The translations under genes and the position numbers were made by a program. A DNA stretch of 64,000 nt from Lujinxingia vulgaris (lineage in GTDB: Bacteria; Myxococcota_A; Bradymonadia; Bradymonadales; Bradymonadaceae): NCBI RefSeq assembly GCF_007997005.1, contig NZ_VOSL01000043.1:114753-178752 (forward strand), read 5' to 3'. The stretch's first letter is position 1. Each line of letters starts with the position of its first letter. Below, piece after piece: positions 9,672 to 17,346 of the stretch. The notes below the pieces were generated by a model. That model had not been told where the DNA came from. It searched no databases and saw only the letters and a list, made by a program, of their open reading frames with translations.

Positions 9672-9697
9672 AAAGCCCGGCACGTCGCCGGGCTTTT
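9672..9697 (+). terminator. rho-independent terminator after the 1393-residue lipoprotein gene
   Basis: AAAGCCCGGC (9672-9681) and GCCGGGCTTT (9687-9696) form a 10-bp stem around ACGTC and run into a T5 tract on the plus strand, 61 bp after the stop codon at 9611. Confidence 0.92.
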
Positions 9698-9845
9698 TGC
9701 TGCGCACCGCAGGTGTGAAGGCGGACGGGTATCAGGCGATTTCAGGTGTGAGTGCGGATGGTTTGCGCCACGATGACGCCATAGCGAACCAGATGACATC
9801 GGGCACGACTCAAATCGACGTTCCACTCATACGATGGAGACACGA

Positions 9846-11552
9846 ATGAAGCCCCTCGACTGGCCCCACCTTCCTTTCTGGCGATGGACGCTTCTTGCGG
9901 GCGCGCTGTTGTGGACTTCGGGATGTTCGGAGACTCCGGCTGACGCCAATCCTGCGCCGGACGCCGATGTCGCGTTGGAAGACGTTTTCGAGCCCATCGA
10001 CGCGGCCGGCGAGGACGTGGAGAGCGCGCCTGACGCCGAGGAGAGGCCGGAGCCCGGCCCCGGGAGCTGGCGACTCCCGGAGGGCTACTATGTTCCGGCG
10101 AAGATGGAGATGACGCTTGTGCATCCGCGACCGGAAGCGGCGGAGTGGGCCTACTCGAAGAACGCCCACCCCGGCGTACGCTGGGAGATCCCGATTGTCG
10201 TGCAAGGAGGGGCATGGCCCTTTCAGTATGCGATCGTGGATGACGGCGGTGCCGAGGGGCTGCAGATCGGCGGCGAGCTCATGCGCGAAGACGTTGAAGG
10301 ATTCATCGTGCATCGCGTCTCGCCGGAGTACGGCGTGCTGTGGTGGGATGACCCGCAGGAGGGTGATTACGACATCACCTTGCGCGTGAGCGACCAGGAC
10401 GGGTCGACGTTGGACGTCGAGGTGAGTCTGCGCGTGGGTGTAGATGGGTGGATCTTCGTCGATGGCAGCTCAGGCAGCCCGGAGGGTGACGGCAGCCTGG
10501 AGGCTCCTTTTGCCAGCGTGGATCAGATTCACGCGCTGGGTGAAGCGGCCGCCGGACACCGTGTGTATGTCGGCGGCGTGGTCGCGATGGATGGCAATCG
10601 CGAGAACGGCAACCTGCGCATCGCCGAGGACACCCCGACACCGGCGGTGTGGGTGGGCTGGCCGGAGCGCGAGGGGGTGTTGGAAGCCTATGAGGGGAAG
10701 ATCGTTCTCGACCGGCCTGACTTTTATATCGCGAACCTGGAGCATCGCCACCATGAGGACTACTTCCCGATGGAGGACTCCTACCTGCATATGATCACGG
10801 TCTGGTACGACACGGATCGCTACACCGTGCATGACGTGGACTTCACGCGTTTTCAGGGGGTGGGCTCGAACGTCAACCTGGGCAACTCGTCGATCATGAT
10901 GCTCACCAAGAACGATCACGGGCGAAAGCATGTGGCGGTGGTCAACAACACGCTCAGTGGACCGAACGGGATTCTGACAAGCAGCTACCAGCTGCGACAC
11001 GCGGTCTTTGAGAAGAACCGCGCGGTCGACGCGGTCTTCACGGTCGCAGACGGATCGGTGTGGAGCATCATCTACATCAAGAGTGGCAACAACGAGTTCG
11101 TCACGCTGCGCGCGAACGCGTTTGTGGAGAACAACGAATGGCCCAACCGCAAGAGCGCGCTGGGCCTGTTGAGGGCGCGCAACATTGAGCTGGCCTACAA
11201 CCTGATCGATACCCCCTACGATTCGGGTCGCACCGGGGCGTTGACCCTGTGGACCAACTCCGCGTTGAGCGACTACGGATGGACGACCGAGACACCGGTG
11301 TGGATCTACCGCAACAGCCTGCGGCAACGGATCAGCTACGAGGGCGACCCGGTTGTGAACCTCCCCGACGGCACGGTGATCACCGAACACAACATCCTGG
11401 ACCAGGGGAGTTGGCCCACATCATCGAAGATTGTGGATATCGAGAACCTCGATGAGGCGGCGTACCTGGATGAATCGATGCGATTGACCGGCGAGCATCG
11501 CGACGCGCGCCTGGGTCGCTGGGGGGCGGAGATCGCGGTGCCGGTGGACTGA
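9846..11552 (+). CDS. lipoprotein with right-handed beta-helix-like domain
   Basis: ATG 9846 follows GGAG (9836-9839) at good spacing; an in-frame ATG 12 bases upstream is less likely. The 568-residue product has a lipoprotein signal peptide with Cys in WTSGCSE, and an Asp/Ala/Pro-rich stalk (DANPAPDADVALEDVFEP). Then comes an Ig/cadherin-like stretch, followed by a domain opening with IFVDGSSGSPEGDGSLEAPF. That opening, and the Asn-rich rungs after it (VAVVNNTLSGPNGILTSS), are typical of pectate-lyase-like parallel beta-helices. Such proteins often bind or cleave polysaccharide, but no catalytic triad can be named. It has its own terminator downstream (11584-11607). Confidence 0.82.
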   Translation: MKPLDWPHLPFWRWTLLAGALLWTSGCSETPADANPAPDADVALEDVFEPIDAAGEDVESAPDAEERPEPGPGSWRLPEGYYVPAKMEMTLVHPRPEAAEWAYSKNAHPGVRWEIPIVVQGGAWPFQYAIVDDGGAEGLQIGGELMREDVEGFIVHRVSPEYGVLWWDDPQEGDYDITLRVSDQDGSTLDVEVSLRVGVDGWIFVDGSSGSPEGDGSLEAPFASVDQIHALGEAAAGHRVYVGGVVAMDGNRENGNLRIAEDTPTPAVWVGWPEREGVLEAYEGKIVLDRPDFYIANLEHRHHEDYFPMEDSYLHMITVWYDTDRYTVHDVDFTRFQGVGSNVNLGNSSIMMLTKNDHGRKHVAVVNNTLSGPNGILTSSYQLRHAVFEKNRAVDAVFTVADGSVWSIIYIKSGNNEFVTLRANAFVENNEWPNRKSALGLLRARNIELAYNLIDTPYDSGRTGALTLWTNSALSDYGWTTETPVWIYRNSLRQRISYEGDPVVNLPDGTVITEHNILDQGSWPTSSKIVDIENLDEAAYLDESMRLTGEHRDARLGRWGAEIAVPVD

Positions 11553-11583
11553 GCGCACCGGGCATTCATGGGCTGACGTGGAG

Positions 11584-11607
11584 CGAGGGACCTTTCGGGG
11601 TCCCTCG
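11584..11607 (+). terminator. rho-independent terminator after the beta-helix lipoprotein gene
   Basis: CGAGGGACC (11584-11592) pairs with GGTCCCTCG (11599-11607) around TTTCGG, followed by TTTTG on the plus strand. Confidence 0.88.
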
Positions 11608-11747
11608 TTTTGTTGGTGCATCCCGGCCCAACGCAGCACCACACAAACGATCGCGGTGTAATCCGGCGACGGCGCCCTGCGTCGCCATCATCCACGGCCT
11701 TCGAGATGGCCTCGGAGGTCTCACAGATCGTTTCAAGGAGTGATGTG

Positions 11748-12848
11748 ATGGATGATGCAAGGGTGCTGGTAATTGGCGGCTACGGTGAGGTCGGTCGACG
11801 CGTAAGTGAGGGGTTGGCGCGCGCCGGTGGGATACGCGTTGTGGTGGCGGGTCGTCGGGAGGAGAAAGCGGCGCGCTTTGCGTCCGACCTCTCGGCGGCG
11901 GCTGGAGGGGTTGAGGTTGAAACGCGTCAGGTCGATGTGGCGGATCGGCAGAGGTTTGAGGCGGCGATCCAGGACATCGACGTCGTCGTGATGTGTGTGG
12001 ATGCTCCCGACGAGCATGCGGCGCTTACGGCGCTTCGATCGGGGAAAGGCTACGTGGATATCAGCGCCGACGACGGGTTGCTGGCCGCCATTGAGGCGCT
12101 GGATGATGAGGCGGTCGCCGCCGGTGGTCGGGCGTTGCTGAGCGTCGGGTTGGCCCCGGGGCTCACCAACCTTCTGGGTGCCGAGGCCATGCGAGATGCC
12201 GGCGCGACGAGCGAGGTCGCGCTGTGGATCGAGTTGGGCATGGGGGATGTTCACGGGGAGGCGGCGATCGGGTGGATGCTGGATCACCTTGATGCGCGAT
12301 TTCAGGTGCGGGGGCCGCAAGGCTGGAGCGAGGTGCGAAGTCTGGAGAGCCAGCGCACGTTGCGATGGGCCGATGAAGCGCGCGCAAAGCGCTACTACCC
12401 TTTTCCATTCGCCGATCAGGCCACGCTCGCCAGACGAAGCGATGCGCGAGGTGTGCAGACCTGGTTTCGAATGAGCTCGGGGGTGGTGACCGGGGCGCTG
12501 GCGTGGCTTTCCCGCGTGGGCGGAGCACGCGCGCTGCGCCACAACGCCCTGCGTCATATAACGATCGCGGGGCTGCAGCACTTCGCGATGGGGACGGAGC
12601 GATGGAGAGTTGCCGCCAGCGCGCGATCGGAGGCGTCGACGGACGGTAGGACGTATGTGGTAGGGGTTGAAGGGGCCGGTGAGTCGCAGGCGACCGCGAC
12701 AGTGACGGTGGCCGCCGTCAAAGCGCTAGTCCGGGGCGAGGTCGCGCCGGGTGTCTGGCACCTGCATCAGGTCATGGAGCTTTCCGGCCTTCTTGATGCG
12801 CTTCAGGCCGACGATCCGGAGCTCCGCGTGAGCCGGTGGACGGTGTAG
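11748..12848 (+). CDS. saccharopine dehydrogenase-like NAD(P)-binding protein
   Basis: ATG 11748 lies seven bases after AAGGAG (11735-11740). The 366-residue protein opens with a Rossmann fold, VLVIGGYGEVGRRVSEGLA, containing the GxGxxG-like signature. The region GYVDISADDGLLAAIEALD and the conserved LAPGLTNLLGAEA follow, as in the saccharopine dehydrogenase / SDH-like family. These proteins act as oxidoreductases on amino or keto acids, or as membrane-associated homologues of unknown substrate. The substrate cannot be read from sequence. It stands convergent to the methyltransferase gene at 12856, only 7 bp away, so the two transcription units end against each other. Confidence 0.85.
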   Translation: MDDARVLVIGGYGEVGRRVSEGLARAGGIRVVVAGRREEKAARFASDLSAAAGGVEVETRQVDVADRQRFEAAIQDIDVVVMCVDAPDEHAALTALRSGKGYVDISADDGLLAAIEALDDEAVAAGGRALLSVGLAPGLTNLLGAEAMRDAGATSEVALWIELGMGDVHGEAAIGWMLDHLDARFQVRGPQGWSEVRSLESQRTLRWADEARAKRYYPFPFADQATLARRSDARGVQTWFRMSSGVVTGALAWLSRVGGARALRHNALRHITIAGLQHFAMGTERWRVAASARSEASTDGRTYVVGVEGAGESQATATVTVAAVKALVRGEVAPGVWHLHQVMELSGLLDALQADDPELRVSRWTV

Positions 12849-12855
12849 ACCGCCG

Positions 12856-13527
12856 CTATCCCCGGGTGCCAGACCACATGCGTACGCCAAGCACCTGCAG
12901 CAGCGTGCAGGGCGCGAGGAGGCCGGCCTGTTCTGCCATCAACAGGGTGTCATGCTCGGGGAGCACATAGAAGCCATCGCCGGCCAGCCGGGCATCAAGG
13001 CGCTTCAGCTCCACCTCGGAGGCGCCTTGCTGGCGAGCCCATCGCACCCAGGCCTCACGTTCTTTGGGAGTCGTGGCGACGATCTCGGAGAGCACCCAGG
13101 GAGCGCCCGGGCGCAGGTGACGGGCCCATGTCTTCCAGAAGTCCCGACGAGCCGAACCGGGGGCGATGAAGTGGGTGACCATCAAACAGATGGCGGCGTC
13201 CCAGTCGGGAGCGTCTGCCGGACGCAGGGCTCGGGGGATGACGCGGACCTGTGCAGCGAGCCCCTCGACGCGCAGACGTTCTGTGGCGGTCCGGGCCATG
13301 GCCTCGGCAGGTTCGAAGGCGATGATGTCCCAGCCGGGAAAGGCCGCAGCGAGCGCAACAAGCTCGTCTCCGGGGCCACAACCGACCACGCCAAGGGTGC
13401 CTCGCTCAGGGGTCTGAGCCACCAGTGACGCGATGGCGATCTCACGCATCAGCGCGTGGGCCGGGAGAAGTGTGGTGATCGACGTCGTGTACGCGTCGGC
13501 GCTGTCGAAGACTTTTTGAGGAGCCAT
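12856..13527 (-). CDS. class I SAM-dependent methyltransferase
   Basis: Start ATG 13527 (MAPQKVFDSADAYTTS) has AGGA six bases upstream; longer in-frame starts would run into the neighbouring gene. The 223-residue protein has motif I LGVVGCGPGDELVALAA, an acidic residue ending the second strand (IIAFEPAEAMARTA) and the motif IV-like WDAAICLMVTHFI. This layout is that of a small-molecule methyltransferase similar to UbiE/Tam-type enzymes. The substrate is unknown. It shares strand with the lipoprotein gene 53 bp upstream, with which it may be cotranscribed. Confidence 0.88.
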   Translation of the reverse strand: MAPQKVFDSADAYTTSITTLLPAHALMREIAIASLVAQTPERGTLGVVGCGPGDELVALAAAFPGWDIIAFEPAEAMARTATERLRVEGLAAQVRVIPRALRPADAPDWDAAICLMVTHFIAPGSARRDFWKTWARHLRPGAPWVLSEIVATTPKEREAWVRWARQQGASEVELKRLDARLAGDGFYVLPEHDTLLMAEQAGLLAPCTLLQVLGVRMWSGTRG

Positions 13528-13579
13528 ACATCGTCCTGAATCGTCGTGGTGACGCGTCACCGAATATACCACACGCACA

Positions 13580-14872
13580 TTAACGCGGGAGCAACACGCC
13601 CGCGCTGCGTCGGTGTTCGGCATCGACCACAAAGAGGTAGAGATCACTATCGCTGCTGGAGAGGTCGGCGAGTCGCAGGTCGACTTCGATGCGCCCATCG
13701 CTCCAGGATGCAACGGGGGAGATGACGACACGGGTAGCTTCGTCGAAGTTGGCGGCGTTGGCCACTTCGACGCGCGCTGCGGCGCCGGGGCCTACGGCCA
13801 CGTAGATATCATCCATAACTCGACGCACATCACCGGCGCCGCGGTACCACGCGCCGAACTTCAGACGATCCCAGAGGGGAGGAATCTCGGTGAGATCTTC
13901 GCGCAGGACGCCCTCGTTGTAGGTGTCGCGGTAGACGCCCTGCCCCTGTGTGAGATGTTCAAAGACGCCGGTCACGGCGCCGTAAGGATCGTCCGCGTTG
14001 ATTTTGAGGTAGGTCGAGAGGGTGTTCCACTGCTGGAAGGCCCAGTAATCGCCAAGCCACCAGCTGGTGTTGGTGGTGTTGCCGTCGATTTTGAAGCTTC
14101 CTCTCCCGGTGTGGGTGGCGAGCACGATATCGTTGCCGTTGCAGGAGCCCTGGCTGCAGGAGTAGTCGTAATTGTCGCCGCGGCTGCCATACATTACCCA
14201 GACGTCTTTGGCGCTGGAGTCGGATGAGAAGGCGGTGGGGCTGGAGTCGTTGCCGGGGAAGTCACCCAGGTCACGCATCGACCAGTGCACGAAGAACTCA
14301 TCGAAGTGCGTCAGGCCAAAATCCCCCTGCTCATCGGGGAAGCCCAGCACAGCACCAACGCCTCGCCCCTCCGTCTCCACGCTGTCGGCCACCAGAAGCG
14401 CGTTGGTGCCGGAGAGCGCGGCGTCGTCGACGTAGGTGCCGCGGGGATCGAGCCACGCCCCTCGGGTTGCGTCCGCACCAAGCGGTGCTCCAACCTGGCC
14501 CGACTCAAAATCATCCAAAAAGTAGGTCGTGGGTCCCAGATCACCAAAACCTCGCCCGCAGATCACCAGGGGATGCCCCTCTTCGGCGACTCCGAGCAGT
14601 GCGCTGATGCCATCCGTCGCTGTGACGGGGCATTCAGTGTCGTGGATGTCTGGCGAGGCGTCGTGGACGTCAGGGGCCTCAGCGTCGGTAGGCCCCTCGG
14701 TGTCCGGATCGAGAGGATCGGCGTCGGAGGAGGACGTGTCAGATAAGGCGATGTCGCCGGTTGTCCCTGCATCGGAGGGCTGGTCGACGTCGGTCGATGG
14801 CTCGTTGCAGGCGATCGCGCAGGCGATGAGGGTCGCGAACATGAGCGAAGAAAGGGAGTGAGGCTGAAGCAT
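13580..14872 (-). CDS. lipoprotein with Asp-rich stalk and jelly-roll-like domain
   Basis: ATG 14872 (MLQPHSLSSLMFATL) has GGAG about six bases upstream; a TTG four codons earlier is less likely. The 430-residue product has a lipobox near IACAIAC, a long Asp/Thr/Ser/Pro-rich stalk and a segment with IPT-like features (GHPLVICGRGFGDLGP). The beta-rich domain that follows includes SMRDLGDFPGND and ends VMDDIYVAVG. This resembles polysaccharide-lyase or concanavalin-type beta sandwiches seen in surface proteins. Two cysteines in a CSQGSC motif probably form a disulfide. Catalytic activity is not demonstrable. The paralogue-like gene at 16283 has the same build. Confidence 0.78.
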   Translation of the reverse strand: MLQPHSLSSLMFATLIACAIACNEPSTDVDQPSDAGTTGDIALSDTSSSDADPLDPDTEGPTDAEAPDVHDASPDIHDTECPVTATDGISALLGVAEEGHPLVICGRGFGDLGPTTYFLDDFESGQVGAPLGADATRGAWLDPRGTYVDDAALSGTNALLVADSVETEGRGVGAVLGFPDEQGDFGLTHFDEFFVHWSMRDLGDFPGNDSSPTAFSSDSSAKDVWVMYGSRGDNYDYSCSQGSCNGNDIVLATHTGRGSFKIDGNTTNTSWWLGDYWAFQQWNTLSTYLKINADDPYGAVTGVFEHLTQGQGVYRDTYNEGVLREDLTEIPPLWDRLKFGAWYRGAGDVRRVMDDIYVAVGPGAAARVEVANAANFDEATRVVISPVASWSDGRIEVDLRLADLSSSDSDLYLFVVDAEHRRSAGVLLPR

Positions 14873-14977
14873 ACGGGGCTCCAAGGCGGTGATGTGTTTC
14901 GGAATGGGCGCGGGCCGGCGATCGCAGAGGGAGCCCCTACCCTGGCGCGGTGATCCGGTAGTTCAAGACCATGGCGG

Positions 14978-16111
14978 TTAAGGATCGTTGACGCGCCACC
15001 AGGGAGAGCGAGGCTCATGGACTCCCGGCTCCACCGAAGCGCCGGGGGCCGGGGTCACCCACCGATGTCCGCGAGCTTCAGCCAGCGCGACAAAGGTCTC
15101 AATGGGCTCGGTCCAGCTGTGCATGCCGAGATCGAAGCTCCCCCAGTGGATGGGCATGACGATGGCCGCGTCCATCATTGCAAACGCATCAAGGGCCCCC
15201 TCGGGTCCCAGGTGAATCTGGCCCCAGGCCGGGTGGTACGCGCCGATCTCGTACATGGCGAGGTCGAAGGGACCATAGCGCTCGGCGATGTCGCGAAAGC
15301 CATCGAAGAGGCCGGTATCGCCGCTGAAGAAGACGCGATGGTCGGGGCCGACGAAGGTCCAGGAGGCCCAGAGGGTTTCAAACCTGTCGAAGAGCCCGCG
15401 CCCGGTGAAGTGGCGCGAGGGGGTCGCGGCGATGGTCAGGCCTTTGATGTCGTATTCATCCCACCAGTCCAGCTCGACGATGCGCTCGTCGGGAACGCCC
15501 CAGCGCTCCAGGTGGGCGCCTACGCCCAGGGGGACGAGAAAGAGCGCGTCGCTCAGACGCACGAGGTCGAGGACGGCCTGCATGTCGAGGTGATCGTAGT
15601 GATCGTGGGAGATGATCACCGCATCGAGCGGCGGAAGCGCGTCGGGCGGGATGACCAGAGGGTGAAAACGCCGGGGGCCCACCATCGTGGACGGGGAGGC
15701 GCGCTCCGAGAAGATGGGATCGAGGAGCAGGCGCGCCCCATCGATCTCGATCAAGGTGGAGGAGTGGCCGAGCCAGGTCAGGCGCAGGCCGCTCTCAGGG
15801 GGCGACGCGAGATCTGGTGTAGTGGTGGGGAGCTCGCGCGAGGGGACGGCGTCCGCCGGTTTGGAGAACCAGCCGCGGGTCGTCTCCCAGGTGCCCCCGG
15901 GCTCCATCACCGAGGTCTCGACGGGGTTGAGGAAGATCGCTTCATCGTCGCTCCAGTTCAGAGACGCCATCGCACGTTCGAGGCGCTCCCCTTCCAGCGA
16001 GCCCCCCAGGCTGGCGAGCCAGGCGGTGGAGTGAAGGAGCATCACAACCGCCACCGTCGCGGGGATGGCCAGAGCCAGGAGGGTCCAACGAAACCAGGGG
16101 GAAGACAGCAT
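14978..16111 (-). CDS. membrane-anchored MBL-fold metallohydrolase (NAPE-PLD/UlaG-like)
   Basis: The chosen start ATG 16111 gives a 377-residue protein with an N-terminal membrane helix (WTLLALAIPATVAVVMLL, residues 9-26). The metallo-beta-lactamase core follows: LTWLGHSSTLIEIDGARLLL, the metal motif SHDHYDHLD (His169, His171, Asp173, His174), a later ligand in FFSGDTGLFDG and a final IHWGSFDLG. Lipobox-free anchoring and the LGHS/GDTG pattern place it with the RomA/NAPE-PLD-like lipid or sugar-phosphate hydrolases, not with antibiotic-hydrolysing lactamases. It is divergent from the lipoprotein gene at 16283, so the 171-bp gap 16112-16282 should hold both promoters. Confidence 0.88.
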   Translation of the reverse strand: MLSSPWFRWTLLALAIPATVAVVMLLHSTAWLASLGGSLEGERLERAMASLNWSDDEAIFLNPVETSVMEPGGTWETTRGWFSKPADAVPSRELPTTTPDLASPPESGLRLTWLGHSSTLIEIDGARLLLDPIFSERASPSTMVGPRRFHPLVIPPDALPPLDAVIISHDHYDHLDMQAVLDLVRLSDALFLVPLGVGAHLERWGVPDERIVELDWWDEYDIKGLTIAATPSRHFTGRGLFDRFETLWASWTFVGPDHRVFFSGDTGLFDGFRDIAERYGPFDLAMYEIGAYHPAWGQIHLGPEGALDAFAMMDAAIVMPIHWGSFDLGMHSWTEPIETFVALAEARGHRWVTPAPGASVEPGVHEPRSPWWRVNDP

Positions 16112-16282
16112 GAGGGATCGCTCCTCGGTGAGCCAGGGCGGCGCGTACGAGCCCGACGTTATGCGCTGGCCAACGACTCGACGGCACAAAATTCAGCGAA
16201 GTTCAGATGCATCGTGCGCGTGCAGTACGCTATGAAAAGAGCCTCGCAACCAAATGATTCCCGCCGGGAAAGAGGAGGTCGA

Positions 16283-17269
16283 ATGCTTCGAGAGAACACG
16301 TTATGGGGCGTGGTCGTGCTGGCGTCTGCGTTGGTGATGTCCGCCTGCCAGGGTGAAGGTACCGGGGACGATGCCCGATACCTCGGTGGCGACATCGATG
16401 CAGGCGATGCAGGAGACGTTGCAGACGACACGCAAGACGATCCCGGGGACGTGGCCTCCGACGTCTCGGACCCGGGGGATGCTTCCGGCGACGTCACCCC
16501 TGACCCCGACCTCGAGGTTCCGGATGCCTCACCCGAACCTGAGTTCGAGCCGCGCTTCCACCATGATTACGAGGAGGTTGAGCTCGGCGAAAAGCCGCCC
16601 GGCGGCTTCGGGCGGACCACGGTTAGCGACCAGCAGGCCTTCCGGGGCGAACGTTCCGCTCGGGTCGCGATCGAAGAGGGTGACGGCGGCGGATTCGGCA
16701 AGTGGGGCCTAAGCCACCCCGTCGACCCGCCGGTGCTTAAGGGCGGCGAGGTGTGGGTGAGGGTGTATGTGTGGTGGCCGGAGAGTTTTGAGTTCTCGGC
16801 GACGCCCTTTATGAAGTTCATTCGCCTGCATAACGCGGACGCTGACGGAGGAAACCACGGCTACAATGACCTCTACATCGACAACGCCGATAGCACCGAG
16901 ACGGTGCTGCGGGTGATCAAAGAGATGCACGATGTCTGGGAGACCTACGATGGGCCGGCCATCCCGCGAGGCCGCTGGGAACGCTACGAGATGTACGTCT
17001 TTGTCGACGATGTGCCGGTCGATGAGGGAGGTCAGGCCCGCTTTCGGGTGTGGCGCGATGACGCGCTGATCTTTGATCGCACCGATGTCCCCACGCTGGA
17101 GACGGCCGACGGAAGCATCGACCACCTCTACATCTTTTCGTACTGGAATAATGAAGAGCCACCCTCCAACCACGCGTTTATCGACGACCTGACGCTGGCG
17201 ACCGACGCGAGCTCGCCGCCGGACGAAGATGCTCACGGGAATCGATGGATCGGGGACTGGGGAGGCTGA
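16283..17269 (+). CDS. lipoprotein with Asp-rich stalk and lyase-like beta-sandwich domain
   Basis: ATG 16283 follows AGGAGG (16273-16278). The 328-residue product has a lipoprotein signal peptide (lipobox VMSAC), then about 60 residues of Asp/Gly/Val/Pro linker (DAGDAGDVADDTQDDPGDVA). A C-terminal domain of roughly 220 residues contains RVYVWWPESFEF, FMKFIRLHN, GRWERYEMYVFVDD and AFIDDLTLATD. The spacing of aromatic strands and the closing DDLTLA element are what one sees in polysaccharide lyase family 14-like or LamG-like jelly rolls. I infer carbohydrate binding or cleavage at the cell surface; no catalytic residues can be assigned with confidence. It may be a distant relative of the 13580 protein. 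Confidence 0.8.
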   Translation: MLRENTLWGVVVLASALVMSACQGEGTGDDARYLGGDIDAGDAGDVADDTQDDPGDVASDVSDPGDASGDVTPDPDLEVPDASPEPEFEPRFHHDYEEVELGEKPPGGFGRTTVSDQQAFRGERSARVAIEEGDGGGFGKWGLSHPVDPPVLKGGEVWVRVYVWWPESFEFSATPFMKFIRLHNADADGGNHGYNDLYIDNADSTETVLRVIKEMHDVWETYDGPAIPRGRWERYEMYVFVDDVPVDEGGQARFRVWRDDALIFDRTDVPTLETADGSIDHLYIFSYWNNEEPPSNHAFIDDLTLATDASSPPDEDAHGNRWIGDWGG

Positions 17270-17283
17270 GCGGGTAGGGTCAA

Positions 17284-17325
17284 AACGAAGAAGGCCGGGA
17301 GCACACGCTCCCGGCCTTCTTCGTT
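17284..17325. terminator. bidirectional terminator between convergent genes
   Basis: A perfect 18-bp stem, AACGAAGAAGGCCGGGAG (17284-17301) with its complement at 17308-17325 and a 6-nt loop, lies between the convergent genes ending at 17269 and 17347. It can serve both directions, although the T-tract is interrupted. Confidence 0.85.
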
Positions 17326-17346
17326 GATGCTTACGTGATGCTTAAC

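Noticed and set aside
14978-16111. Beta-lactamase resistance gene
   Set aside because: The fold motif is that of NAPE-PLD/RomA-like hydrolases with an N-terminal membrane helix. Nothing ties it to antibiotics.
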